64,000 nt of DNA. Origin: Adiantum capillus-veneris. Lineage: Eukaryota > Streptophyta > Polypodiopsida > Polypodiales > Pteridaceae. Shown one piece after another: positions 10,987 through 20,997 of this stretch; positions within the stretch are counted from its first letter, which is position 1, and each line of letters begins with the position of its first letter. The position numbers and the translations under genes were made by a program. The stretch covers positions 66,280,870-66,344,869 of the forward strand of contig CM043952.1 of the NCBI GenBank assembly GCA_014529385.2. Direction: 5' to 3'. Under the pieces are notes generated by a model that saw nothing but the letters and a program-made list of their open reading frames with translations, was not told where the DNA came from and did no database searches.

Positions 10987-10999
10987 ACCTCTTGTAGTG
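10987..10999 (-). repeat. CACTA terminal inverted repeat, right
   Basis: The complement reads CACTACAAGAGGT, pairing with 4264-4276. It is followed by the second TTT of the target duplication at 11000-11002. Confidence 0.92.
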
Positions 11000-11060
11000 T
11001 TTGTTTGTGAGTTACATCCATCCGCAAGGGGGATCCTAGGTGCATGAAGATATTCCCTTT

Positions 11061-12747
11061 TCAGACAATTTCCTTTGTCCAATCAGAAGGGTCGAAGGAG
11101 TCGTTTTTCGATAGGGAGATCAACCTTGACTTCTCCATATTACACTTGGAGCCGGAGGCCATAGAAAACGTTTGGACAATCTCAAGAGCTCTCCTCACAA
11201 CCTGGGCCAATTCCTTCAAGAAGAGGAGCGAGACATCTGCAAATAGTTTTGCCAGGAGCTTGTCATTACCCAATAAAGCCAGCCCTTGTAGCTCCCCTCA
11301 TGCAACACTAGCTTTGGGTATCGTGATGAGAGGATGCAATTCGATGGAAGTAAGCAAGGGAGCCAAGGGGCATCCCTGCTTAATAGACCTTTTGACCTCG
11401 AAGGAGCCCAAAACTCTGTCATTAAACATGAGCTCTAACTGGCCCCTAGTGCCCAATGTGCAAATGAGGCGACATAGTCAAGGCCCGAAGCCTAGAGCTT
11501 CCATGACATCTTCTATACATGACCATGGTATTCTGTGATAAGATTTTTCAAGGTGTCAATCTGTAGCAAAATTCACTCTTGCTTGGTGAAGGCCACGTAT
11601 TTGATGCCGACCATTGCTGCCAAGATGTTGTTATAAATGGATCTTCCTTTAACGAACCCATGCTGATGGGCAGAGATGATCTTGTTTAGGGGTGGGCTAG
11701 TCTGAGGGCGATTTCCTTGGCAACAATTTTGTAATCTACTGACATCATAGTAATAGGTTTCTAGTGCTTCAATTTGAGAGCAGCAAAACTATTTGGGGAT
11801 GGGTTTGATGACCCCTTTCTTCACACTTGTATCCACCAACGAACCTTCAGTAATGGATTTGTTATCCAATCGTGTGACTGGGACCTTGAGATCATCCCAG
11901 AATTCTTTCAATAATTTAGTCGTCAACCCATCCCAACCGGGGGACTTTTCCTTTCCAAGAGCTTCCAATTCTAGTGAACATTCCAATTCTAGTGAACATT
12001 CCAATTCTAGTGAACATTCATCTTCGGACAATACCACTTCCATGGGGTTGGCTTCCGATTGGGGAACCTTTTTCTCAACACTCTCAAGAAAAGTCGCTCT
12101 ACCTTCATCCACTTCCTAGGACCGGGTCTTTGGCGAGCCAATAATCTATCTTAGATAATTCGGCATTAGGCTAGCCATCTCATCTTTATTCTGAGTTGCA
12201 TTCCCATTCTCATTATAGAGTGAGTGGATGTGGTCCTGCTCATCTTGACTTTTAAAGCCCTAAAAAAATGTTCTTGATTAGAGGTTTCCAATTGTAGGAA
12301 GGCCTCCCTGGAGAGAAATCTCACTTTCTTGATCTCCTCAAGATGTTCTTTAGCCAGGTTAGGTTTGGCTTTTAGCCACCGCTTGTGCTCATCCTCGATA
12401 GCTAGCCCAATAGCCTTTCTTAAGTTTAGTCAAGCCACCTCAGCTGTGAGATGCTTGTGGTGCACCTCACTGTCTTGTTTAATCCGGGGGTGAGATATTT
12501 TGATCGCTTTTTGAAAGCTTCAAGCGAATAGATCACAAGAATTAGGTTTATTGAGATCCACATCTTTCTTGAGTTTACCCAATGCTTTTTTGGTGAGGCT
12601 TTTAAAAAGACGGTCTTTGAACAGGCATGCCCCTGTTATAAGAATCTTTTTCTCACATTTCGGGGCCTGCCCCTCCCCTTCAGCTATCTTGAGTTTAATG
12701 TGTAAAGGCATGTCATCCGATAGGATTTTTGTTGAGATCACCTTCAT
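11061..12747 (-). pseudogene. LINE ORF2 reverse transcriptase region, broken
   Basis: On the minus strand the frames read, from upstream to downstream: a region before the RT (12520-12747), an RT N-terminal part with LGKEKSPGWDGLTTKLLKEFW (11789-12112), the block FEVKRSIKQGCPLAP, then a catalytic block reading LFADVSLLFLK. L1-type enzymes have FADD here; the second Asp is replaced by Val in this copy, whereas copy 2 reads LADDSLLFLK. The RT would copy LINE RNA at nicked target DNA. Several frameshifts, the Asp-to-Val change and the CACTA insertion make this copy inactive. Confidence 0.82.
11963..12016. repeat. 18-bp in-frame tandem triplication inside LINE ORF2
   Basis: The unit TTCCAATTCTAGTGAACA occurs three times in a row (11963-11980, 11981-11998, 11999-12016). 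It keeps the LINE frame and adds repeats of six residues (CSLELE). LINE copy 2 has one unit at the same place (about 52525-52542), so the expansion is specific to this copy. Confidence 0.93.
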
Positions 12748-12838
12748 CTCTAGCAGCAGCGGGATCCAGTTAGCTTGGTGAGAGCAATAGCATATGTCAA
12801 GCCTAGACGCAGTGTGAGCATACTGGAGACTTGTGTAG

Positions 12839-14135
12839 GTACTCGGGCTACAATCAAATCACAATTGCACTAGAGGACCAAGCTAAAACAACTTTTATAA
12901 CCGAATTTGGAGTGTTCGCATTTTGTGTTATGGCTTTTGGCTTAACCAATGCCCCTACTACCTTCCAAAGATTAATAAAAACTGCTTTTAGAGAATATTT
13001 GAGGGAGTTTTGCGAAGCTTTCTTAGATGACCTTTGTGTTTATTCCTCTTGGAAGAACTATCATGTTTACGAAAAGTGTTTGAGAAGTGCAGGTTGTATT
13101 AAATCTTCTTAAACCCTTCAAATGCCAATTTTGGGTTAAACATGGAGTCATTTTAGCACATATAGTTTCCAAAAATGGAATTTCCACCGATGAGAGAAAA
13201 ATTAAATCCATTTCCAATTTGCCATCATCTACAAACTATGAAGGAGTTCAAAGGTTCATGGGCCATGTTGGTTATTACTGCCGGTTTATTTTAAACTTTG
13301 CCGAGATAGCTCGCCCATTGTACAAATTTATTATTGAGTGCCACTGGACAGCGGAGTGTAACCGTGCTTATGAGTTATTAAAAAAGGACTTGACAACAAA
13401 ATTAAAGCCATTTCCAATTTTACTATGAAGGAGATCAAAGGTTCATGGGCCATGTTGGTTATTATCGCCGGTTTATTTTAAACTTTGTCGAGATAGCTCG
13501 CCCATTGTACAAATTTATTATTGAGTTGCACTGGACAACGGAGTGTAACCATGTTTATGGGTTATTAAAAAAGGCCTTGATAAGTGCTCCCAATCTACGA
13601 GTGCCTGATTGGAATGTAAATTTCCATGTGATAATTGATGCATCAAACTTTGCTATTGGGTGTATTCTAGCTCAACCAGGAGAACATAAATTGGACTACC
13701 CCATTAGCTTTTGCAAGTCGTAAATTGAATGATGCTGGGAGGAACTACACCACTACAGAGCGGGAAGGTCTAGCTATGATTTACGCAATAAAGAAATTTT
13801 GCTACTGCTTTCTTGTCAACAAGTTTGTTTTCTATGTTGATCATCAAGCGTTGTTGTATCTAACGAATAAACCTTATTCCACGAGAAGAATTACATGATG
13901 GTTGTTAATTCTTCTTGAGTTTGATTTTACTGTTGTGGTGAGACTTGGTAAAAGACATGTAATGGTGGATCATTTGTCTCACATGCCCAATGGTGAATCC
14001 CCTACTAGAATCGATGATGAATTGCACAATACTTCCTTGTTCCTAGTCGAGACCATGCCTGAATGGAGTGAGAAGATTGTGAATTTTCTAGTTAACGGTT
14101 CTCCACCCAAAGAGCTTCGTAAGGATATAGCTTGA
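12839..14135 (+). pseudogene. G0 reverse transcriptase / RNase H, truncated
   Basis: The fragment begins at YSGYNQITIALEDQAKTTF. It continues through the block MAFGLTNAPTTFQRL and the catalytic motif EAFLDDLCVYSS (Asp-Asp intact), then the connection block FMGHVGYYCRFI and the RNase H start with IIDASNFAIGCILAQPG. Further RNase H sequence (TTTEREGLAMIYAIKKFCYCF and VDHQALLYLTNK) is in other frames. An internal duplication (13201-13577) repeats the FMGHVGYY block. It would have copied element RNA to DNA; it is now non-functional. Confidence 0.85.
13201..13577 (+). repeat. Tandem duplication inside the G0 pol gene
   Basis: The segment beginning ATTAAA(T/G)CCATTTCCAATTT at 13201 recurs at 13401. 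The second copy lacks about 15 bases near its start (the GCCATCATCTACAAA stretch) and carries scattered substitutions. Both copies encode the FMGHVGYY...FILNF.EIARPLYKFI block. Confidence 0.88.
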
Positions 14136-14199
14136 AAACTATTAAAGGAATGTGAACCTTATTCGTCTCTACAAGCTAGGGAAGGACAATATTTTTAGA

Positions 14200-14923
14200 C
14201 GTCATGCTCATGAGGATGAGTATTTTTATATAATACTCCAAGAAGCCCACATGGGTATAGCCGAAGGACATTTCACAGGGGAACTAACTACTAGAAAGGT
14301 GTTGCAATCAGGCTATTAGTGACCTTACATCCTAATAAAGTGACTCAACCATTTGAAAAGTGGGGTTTAGACTTTGTAGGCCCAATTAGATGGCAACTCG
14401 TAACACTCAATCTTGATATACTATTGTTTCCATTGACTATGTGACAAAGTGGGTGGAAGCTAGGGCAACACGCAAGGCTGATGCAAGGTCAACCGCCAAG
14501 TTTCTCTTTGAGAACATTATTACAAGATTTGGTTGTCCCTTTGAGATTGTGAGTGACAATGGTACTCATTTTATAAATGGAGTGATAAAGGAACTCATGA
14601 CAAACTTCATGATAGCCCACCATAAGTCTACACCTTATTATCCACAAGCAAATGGCCAAGCTGAGAGCACTAACAAGACTTTGATTTCTATCTTGACCAA
14701 AATAGTGGAAGCTTATCGCACAGATTGGGATTTGAAGTTGACATCGGCTCTATGGGCTTATTGTACTACTTACAAAGTGGCTAATAATTGTACACCATTC
14801 AAAATGGTATATGGCCAAGAAGCAGTTATGCCATGGGAGTTTGAAATTCCTAGCCTGCGGCGGGTAGCTTCACAAGAAGGTTGGGATGGTAAGCCTTTAG
14901 TTGAGCGCTTGTATATCATCTAG
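14200..14923 (+). pseudogene. G0 integrase, zinc-binding region damaged
   Basis: The His-His part of the HHCC zinc domain is visible (EAHMGIAEGHFTGELTTRKVLQ, in two pieces), but the expected Cys-Cys part is deleted near 14325: the text jumps to PFEKWGLDFVGPI. The catalytic core shows Asp (FVGP segment preceded by LD, and VSDNGTHF) and Glu (GQAESTNK) of the D,D,E triad. The 14441-14923 frame is open for 160 codons and ends in FKMVYGQEAVMPWEFEIPSLRR. Integrase would insert the reverse-transcribed copy. Loss of the Cys pair and the frameshifts make it inactive. Confidence 0.85.
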
Positions 14924-15229
14924 AGGTTGGATGAAGAAAGAAAATTGGTTGTGCAAAATGCACTTGTGGAGAAAGATAGGAGAAAGAAATGGTTTAACCG
15001 TCATTTAAAGAACAAGGATATCAAGGTTGCGGATCAAGTCCTTATGTATGGAGTGCATAACAAGAAGAAAAAGTTGAAATATGCTTGAAAAGGACCATAA
15101 AGAGTATGAAAAATCACCCCACAAGGTACCATTCGTGTGGAAACTCTTGATGGAGTTGAAACCATTGGATTCCTCAATGGGAGTAAATTTAAAATTACTA
15201 TGATCCTTTAAGCCAAGAGGAGCTATGTG

Positions 15230-15789
15230 TCCTCCATAAAACAAAGGCAGTCAAGGCACAAGTAGAATTAAAAAAGATACAAGCTCAAGTTGAGGCTAAG
15301 GAGCGATAACAACATATTAGATGCCAACGAGAGGCTAACCTTGGAGTTACACATGCATTTCACATTGAAACAAAAGATGATTGTTTGGACTCTAACACAC
15401 CTCCACAATACCATATTGAGTTAAATAGCACCTATGGAAAAGTGCTATATAACGCCTTATTGGACACGTGTGCTGCTAAATATAATCTGCTATTGTATGA
15501 AGTGTGGTGTCAATTAGGAAAACCATCTCTAACTGAGAGTAATATCCAAGTCAAGGGTATCAACAAGAAAAAAACTATGGGTTTTGGAATTTGGCACACT
15601 TCTGTCAATTATGACAATGGGGTTGTAGCTCAAGACTTTTTGGTCATGCCTGTCGGGACTATGGAAGGCAATATAAACCTAGGATGCACGTGGATGATAG
15701 CCACCAAATGCACTATTGATTGGGGGAATGGGAGTGTCACAACACAAAAACCAACTCTTAGCCCTGCCACTCAAGCGATAGTCCCTTAA
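15230..15789 (+). pseudogene. G0 post-integrase region with a retropepsin-like domain
   Basis: After the integrase C-terminus (GSKF and DPLSQEELCVLH in shifted frames) comes a Lys/Glu-rich, probably coiled segment (AQVELKKIQAQVEAKE), one stop at about 15308, and then a 134-codon open frame (15385-15789). That frame has ALLDTCAAKYNLL, where retropepsins have D-T/S-G, and NLGCTWM followed by CTIDWGNGSV. The latter parallels ILGRTWL...VQDWRHGTISL in the T4 protease. It therefore looks like an aspartic-protease-like domain placed after the integrase, unlike the usual order. Cys replaces the catalytic-loop Gly, so it may lack activity. It could also be a piece of another element joined here. Confidence 0.55.
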
Positions 15790-16043
15790 ATATCACCTCC
15801 TGAGAAAATACAACCCAAAACAGTGCATGTCCAAGAGGTTGAACCATATGTAACTATAGCCCAACTCTCTAGAGCTTCAACTTTTGTAGCTGAAACAAAG
15901 CTTGAGATACACAAAACTCATCATATATAACAAAGATAACATACAAATGGGTCCCGAAAGCTTCTTTAGCGACCATTTTTGATGCTAAAAAATAGGAGCC
16001 TTGTAAGAGACACCCTACTCGCTCCAAGAAATGTAAGAAAACA

Positions 16044-16586
16044 TTGCGTTGGATTCCTAAACAACTATTGGAAGCCCAAGGCTACTATGAAGGTAATGAT
16101 GAAATATGGATGCTTAAACGTAGATTGTGTTCTCACATCTCTCCTATAGTCCCATGTGAGCCAAATCCTGTAACGATAAAGTCGATTGAAGACCGTGGAA
16201 AGGGAAAGATCACAGAATACTATACACCTGATCCGGAGCTAGTTTGGGTACGCAAGCGAGAACGACTTGTTTCACTCGGCTCAAGCATAGAAAAAACAAA
16301 GGAGGCTTCTTGCTCTTCATGTAGTTCTTCTACAAAAACACAAGCTTCTTCACAACCTCCACCTACCATTGTAAATATCCATACAAACAAGAAAGAATTT
16401 GCACCTCCTGTTGTAAGTTCACCACTTACAACAATGTTACAAGTAAAATCATGGGAGAGTACCTTACCACCCTTGCAACTAGATGAAACACCTAGGGTAG
16501 TAAAAAACTATTGGTCAAAGTCTTCACCCATAACAACTTGGAACAATTGGTTTCAAAAGGTGATGACATCATTCCAAAAGGTATGA
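16044..16586 (+). CDS. G0 3'-terminal ORF, function unknown
   Basis: A 180-codon open frame just before the polypurine tract. It starts RWIPKQLLEAQGYYEGNDE and has a basic N-terminal third and a Ser/Thr/Pro-rich middle (about residues 85-150). A similar short motif, KWVPKASLA, lies upstream near 15945-15975 in another frame. No transmembrane segment or known domain was recognised. Some Gypsy lineages carry an extra ORF between integrase and 3' LTR, often called env-like when membrane features exist; none are seen here. The frame may once have continued from the protease-like region, so the Met is uncertain. Confidence 0.45.
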   Translation: MRWIPKQLLEAQGYYEGNDEIWMLKRRLCSHISPIVPCEPNPVTIKSIEDRGKGKITEYYTPDPELVWVRKRERLVSLGSSIEKTKEASCSSCSSSTKTQASSQPPPTIVNIHTNKKEFAPPVVSSPLTTMLQVKSWESTLPPLQLDETPRVVKNYWSKSSPITTWNNWFQKVMTSFQKV

Positions 16587-16593
16587 TCTACCC

Positions 16594-16607
16594 AAGGAAG
16601 GGGGGAG
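16594..16607 (+). promoter_or_regulatory. G0 polypurine tract
   Basis: AAGGAAGGGGGGAG is directly followed by TG at 16608. This is the site where plus-strand DNA synthesis would be primed at the edge of the 3' LTR. Confidence 0.8.
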
Positions 16608-17330
16608 TGTTTACTGAAATCCATCATTCACTTTCTCCCCTCTTAAACTTCCTCCCTGACCTCTCAATCTCCCAATCTTAGGGAATGTATATAATAGCCC
16701 TATACTCAAGAAAACAAAAATAAAAAAGTAAAAGAGCAATAGCCACCGAAAAAAATCATTTTCTAGAAATTCATAATAACACATTATGCACAAGGACACA
16801 ACCTTTTGACACGACCCTTATAATATTTGCATACTAACATACATCTATCTGTGTGTACAGATATGGCTAGAGTCATCCACTCCGACCTTGGGTGAGAGGT
16901 ACCCTCTTTACTTTTCACAATTGTTTCACATAGTCTACCTCGTGCTTTCCCGTGAATGGGATTTGGTTGATACTCTAGCGTGCGAGAGGAATTTTGAGGA
17001 ATTAGAATGGATGATATGTCTCTTGACCACAACTGATCTCTACTTAGTAGAGAACGTATCTTCAATTGCACAAGTTTACCCCTTTTGACCAAGATGACTA
17101 GGGGTTTAGACTTAGGGCTACTCGCCCATCTCTTCAATGTTGTGTTCGCTTCACCCTCTAGGGGGGTGCAAATAATTACATTAGGGTTCTTTATGTTGTT
17201 TTGATTGTGTTCAATAAAGGTTGGTGCCTCTTCCCACTAATGTGCCTCCTAAAGGTATTCCTTGTGTTTTCTAGTGTGTATAGGAACGCGTTGAAGTAGT
17301 TGCAATTTTGAACTTACTGGAATATTTGTC
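16608..17330 (+). mobile_element. G0 3' LTR (end uncertain)
   Basis: It begins TGTTTACTGAAATCC right after the polypurine tract. A TATATAA promoter motif lies at 16688-16694 and an AATAAA polyadenylation-type motif at about 17212-17217, the order expected of an LTR. No second LTR is in the window, so the CA end could not be fixed; the end given is a guess. Short frames inside are not coding. Confidence 0.55.
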
Positions 17331-18505
17331 TTGTCCACTCTTCAAATTGAGCACAATTGTCAACCCGAACAGGTGTTTCTTGTCCATTATCATTGCCTCC
17401 TATTGTTTTTTTTAGCATCCATGATTGTCTGCTTTAACTATGATTGGTAGCATAATATTCAACATATTTTCTTAGTATTAAACATTAGATTCAATATAAT
17501 TTTATGCCATAGACCCTTGTCTAGGTTTATGAATCAAGCAGTTTGACTAAGCTAGTTTGACCAAGATAGGTGTTAGAGATCTTCTCTTAATACCATGGAA
17601 AATGCCTTCCTAATTGTCAAAGATTACTTTTAGTTCTTAATCCGATTCAAATAGCATTGTGTGCAATGTACTAGTGCTTTCTAGTGGGCTTAATCCCTAT
17701 TGACCTTTAGTTTAACTATTATAAAGGGAATCTACTATTGTGATGAGCCTGGGAGGGTAACAGTGTCAATATGACCCCCCAAAGTTACAAAATTGAAAGG
17801 CATGAAAAAAAGAAAAAAAGAAAAAAAAAACAAAAGTGCATAGAATGTAAAATCTTAATTTGGTACTTCACTCACATGTATTGCCTATGGTACTAGAGCC
17901 CTAGAGGTTCCCAGTGTGGGCGCTTTTCCTTGAGAAGCAAAAAGCCCAAGGCATAGAAAATAAGCACACGCATCAAATTGAATCAATGTGAAAAAACTTT
18001 GGGGGGTCAAACAAAGGGAATAATTCAGGTGATGATTTCATAAGCAATTCCTTTTATCGTAGCTTAACTAGAAGGTCTTCTAGGTATAGCGTTTAGTCAG
18101 CCCTTGAACATGAAATACTTTGCTCTCGCAATTAAATAGCTTAATTGACCAGAGAGAATTTGAGAAGCTTGCCCATGGTATCAATAATTGACCTCTAGTA
18201 CCTCTCGACCATTAAATTAGCAACCCCAGACTTGTTTATTTTTTGACCTTTACAACTGCTTATGCGTTTCATTATATTATAGTTTAATGTTTTATTGCTA
18301 ACAAATTGTTTCATATTCTATGACCAATCTTTTGTGCCTACTTACTGCATATGCTTTTTAATTGTCTATGAGAATGCAATTACTGTGCCATTTTTGGTTA
18401 ATTTTTTAGTGTTTTAAGAAGAATAAGGATATTCAATCTTAGATGCTCTTCCACCTCGACGAACGGTCTTCATCTCAATAGCTTCCAAGGACGGAATCTA
18501 CATTA
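17331..18505. other. Non-coding AT-rich stretch
   Basis: No gene was recognised. It holds A-rich runs (17807-17833) and the inverted repeat pair at 17772-17786 / 17995-18009. The last 100 bases may be the internal 3' end of another LTR element, because a polypurine tract follows. Confidence 0.4.
17772..18009. repeat. 15-bp perfect inverted repeat pair enclosing 208 bases
   Basis: TGACCCCCCAAAGTT at 17772-17786 is the exact reverse complement of 17995-18009. The interior is non-coding. The layout would suit a small MITE-like element or a stable hairpin, but no target duplication was identified. Confidence 0.6.
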
Positions 18506-18820
18506 GGAAGGGGGGCATGTTCACCCTTACACACACCCTATCACCTTCAACAGATGCCTTATGACTTATTTGACTCATTGACTGGGCTTGCCGGTCCAAT
18601 AGGTGTGTAGATGATCGCTGATGAGAGGAGCACTACTTATCTTATTTTTATAGTATTTTTGCAACGACCGGCCATTGTGGGCATCCATGTGTGAATGGGT
18701 CAGACTCTTATAAAAGGTCTATTTTGACCTAAAATCCTCATTCTTTGAGGTGCAAGCTAAGAAGTGCTCTTGCTCTACCTCTATCTTCTGCTCCTTTGTA
18801 TGTATGTATGTGTGTGTATG

Positions 18821-18901
<81 letters not shown>

Positions 18902-19143
18902 ATTGCAGTCGCATCGGCGGCGATGAGGCGGTTGAGCGCAATGGCGGCGACGGTGGCTCCTTCTTCTTCGTGGCACAAGATCCTTCACGACGGAAGCATT
19001 AAGCAAAGAGTGACACATTGTTGCCCCTTTGAGCTTGCTAAGACTGTCTACTTGTGTGCTTGCAGCCATTCGTGGCTCACACACGGTGTTTTGGCAAGTT
19101 CCTAGTCTCCGACACATGCGGCAAAGCACACACTTGCATGATG
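18506..19143 (+). mobile_element. Second polypurine tract and LTR-like sequence (end uncertain)
   Basis: AGGAAGGGGGGCA is followed by TGTTCACCC at 18519, echoing the G0 junction (GGAAGGGGGG then TGTT.AC). A TATAAAA motif at 18709-18715 sits about 190 bases inside, and a GA microsatellite follows at 18824-18899. This suits a solo or truncated LTR of a related Gypsy element. The right boundary is not visible. Confidence 0.45.
18824..18899. repeat. (GA)n microsatellite
   Basis: 38 GA dinucleotides, located downstream of the TATAAAA motif of the LTR-like sequence, so it would lie in the transcribed part. Confidence 0.95.
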
Positions 19144-19443
19144 ACACAGACTAAACCATTAGCTAGTGATGATATACTCATTTGGATTCAGAAACAGTAC
19201 ACATGATGGTTTATCCTAGGGTTGGCTTATATCTACACTAGAGGCACAAGGATTTTATAGAGGATATAGGGTTCATGGACCACATACCATAGCACATCCT
19301 CATAGATCTCCTAAACTTTGTTTGACCAGAACCATGCTACAGAGATCTAGAAAATGTTCATGAACTATAGAGAGGCCTGCCCATGATGATGCTGACACAA
19401 GCTAGACATTCATGACCACAGGTGAGGCAAGCTTGACCTACAT
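19144..19443. other. Non-coding spacer before A1
   Basis: No recognisable gene or repeat. The left flank of A1 reads CTACAT; the matching right flank of A1 has been lost, so no target duplication can be tested. Confidence 0.4.
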
Positions 19444-20249
19444 TGTCATAAAATCTAATAGCTAATCAACCCAAATGATTTTATCATATTAAATTGATCA
19501 TTGAATGTGGGAGAATAGAAAAGAACAAGGGTTAGAATATAGACATTTGCTTATGGGTCTATCTCAACACGGGGCCAATGGTAAAGGGGTCCAAATGAGA
19601 GATGATCTATCAAAGAGAAAGGCTAGATAATGGAGCTAAAATGCTTGAGGTGGGAAGCCGGCCCAAGCTTGAGGTGCTTGTTGTGCTTGCTCACTAAGAT
19701 TCCTGAGGGGGGTACTGTGTTCAATGTCAATGCATATCCCTACACAAGGGGGAGCGAGCCCTCATTCTAAGGTTCTTGAGGTGCTTAATGAATAAGGTGC
19801 TAAGGTGATGCATGAATAAGGTGCTTGAGGGGGGTAATGTGTTCAAAGTCAATGCATATCCCTACACAAGGGTGGGGCGAGCCCTCATTCTAGGGGCTAG
19901 AGAGAGAGAACATACACCCTCACACAAGGCAAGCTTGGTACAAAGAAAGAAAATTGAACACTTGTCACGCTCCTCCTCATGTTGCCCTCATAGTGTACCT
20001 AAAGCCTATTGGTTAGCCTCCCAAGGGTTCCAATGCTAATTTAGCTGATTTAATTAAATGTCTTTGCATTTATCAAGTCCTATCTCTCAAAGGGGAAAGG
20101 GGGACACTTGTCCCAAGACTATCCTTGTTTCTTGATATGCACTAAGCCTCTAATTGGCCACGCTTGAGGAGGTCTAATCATATGCAAGATAATTCTAGAA
20201 GAGGGGGTCAACCAAAGCAAGGAAGGGGGTTGCTTAGGGGGTATACTCT

Positions 20250-20316
<67 letters not shown>

Positions 20317-20996
20317 TGTGTGAATTGCAAAGTATAAGAGCTCCATCTCCTTCTCCAAGCTAGTAGGGAAGTTGAGAGACTACACTAACACTCCTGGCTA
20401 TGGAATTCAAATCCAACCAAGAGCCATGCTTCAATGCTTAAGCTTGTCATCTTCTCCATCTTCATTACTATGCTATTATGTATGCTAGCAAGAAGAGTGA
20501 TGATACGTGAGAAACTACTTCTTTTTCCTGTGAATGTTTCTTCTTACGCTTCCCTACCCCCATCCCCTGCTAGCTCTATCCACCTTTGAAGGTGTTTGAG
20601 GCCTTGGGATTGAGGTTGGGGATAGTTAATGCTCTTTACAAAGTCTATCTTATGTGCATGATGAATGAAGCTTTCCATCTTCATTGCATCACCTAGGTCA
20701 CAAAGAGCACAAAGATTGTATTGTACCAAGTATCTCTTGATGGGACAACTTATAATGCAAAAGCCTACTGGAGGGGGGACTCGCTCCACATAAATTTGGT
20801 CCTCAACTATTGTCAAGCTCTCTAAAATCTCTCTCTTGCGAAAGTATTGTTCATGCCAAGTTAATTAAGTACTATGGTTATAATGCTACCATCAATTAAG
20901 TTCACCCTCTATGTTCTCAAAGTAGTCTCACAAAAATGTTCTCTCTAATTCTCTTAATTCCGCTATTCTCAAAGTACATAGGCCATTTCCATTACA
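19444..20996 (+). repeat. A1 5' LTR, complete
   Basis: It starts TGTCATAAAATCTAA and ends CCATTTCCATTACA, one base before the primer-binding site. The length is 1553 bases. The same sequence appears in minus orientation in A2 (27002-28593) and A3 (29490-30604 plus 39368-39735; 45065-46545). A CT microsatellite sits in its middle. Confidence 0.92.
20254..20315. repeat. (CT)n microsatellite within the A1 LTR
   Basis: About 31 CT units. The equivalent position in the A3 LTRs also carries a microsatellite (30238-30300 and 45800-45869). Confidence 0.95.
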
Positions 20997-20997
20997 T

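Larger units (their letters stand above)
4264..10999 (+). mobile_element. CACTA (En/Spm) DNA transposon inserted in a LINE
   Basis: The ends read CACTATAAGAGGT (left) and, on the opposite strand, CACTACAAGAGGT (right). The element is flanked by TTT on both sides, the 3-bp target duplication expected of CACTA elements. Removing it and one TTT joins LINE positions 4263 and 11003 into sequence collinear with LINE copy 2 at 51561-51590, so both ends are confirmed by a paralogous empty site. It spans 6736 bases and holds subterminal repeats at both ends, a microsatellite-rich left third, a tRNA-like tandem repeat, a broken TNP2-type transposase and a small downstream two-exon frame. The transposase is disrupted, so this copy is probably not autonomous. 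Confidence 0.95.
11000..12838 (-). mobile_element. LINE copy 1, 5' half (right of the CACTA insertion)
   Basis: This continues the LINE begun at 2633-4263 and is collinear with copy 2 from 51573 to about 53333. It contains the reverse transcriptase region of ORF2 and part of the segment between endonuclease and RT. Similarity to copy 2 stops at about 12838 inside GTAGGT, and Gypsy sequence of element G0 starts at once. The endonuclease and ORF1 portions of this copy are therefore missing. Confidence 0.85.
12839..16607 (+). mobile_element. Ty3/Gypsy remnant G0, internal region, 5' truncated
   Basis: Starting inside the RT, this plus-strand remnant contains RT, RNase H, integrase and a further downstream coding region, then a polypurine tract and an LTR start at 16608. 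The gag, protease and first half of RT expected upstream are absent, because the sequence changes abruptly from LINE at 12838. The order RT-RNase H-integrase identifies Ty3/Gypsy. Numerous stops and frameshifts show it is old. Confidence 0.85.

Noticed and set aside
11044-12119. Plus-strand frames of 164 and 108 codons
   Set aside because: The minus strand here encodes LINE reverse transcriptase motifs; the plus frames are shadows, including the one that spans the 18-bp triplication.
16784-17137. 117-codon minus-strand frame
   Set aside because: It overlaps the proposed G0 LTR and has no similarity to a known protein; treated as chance.
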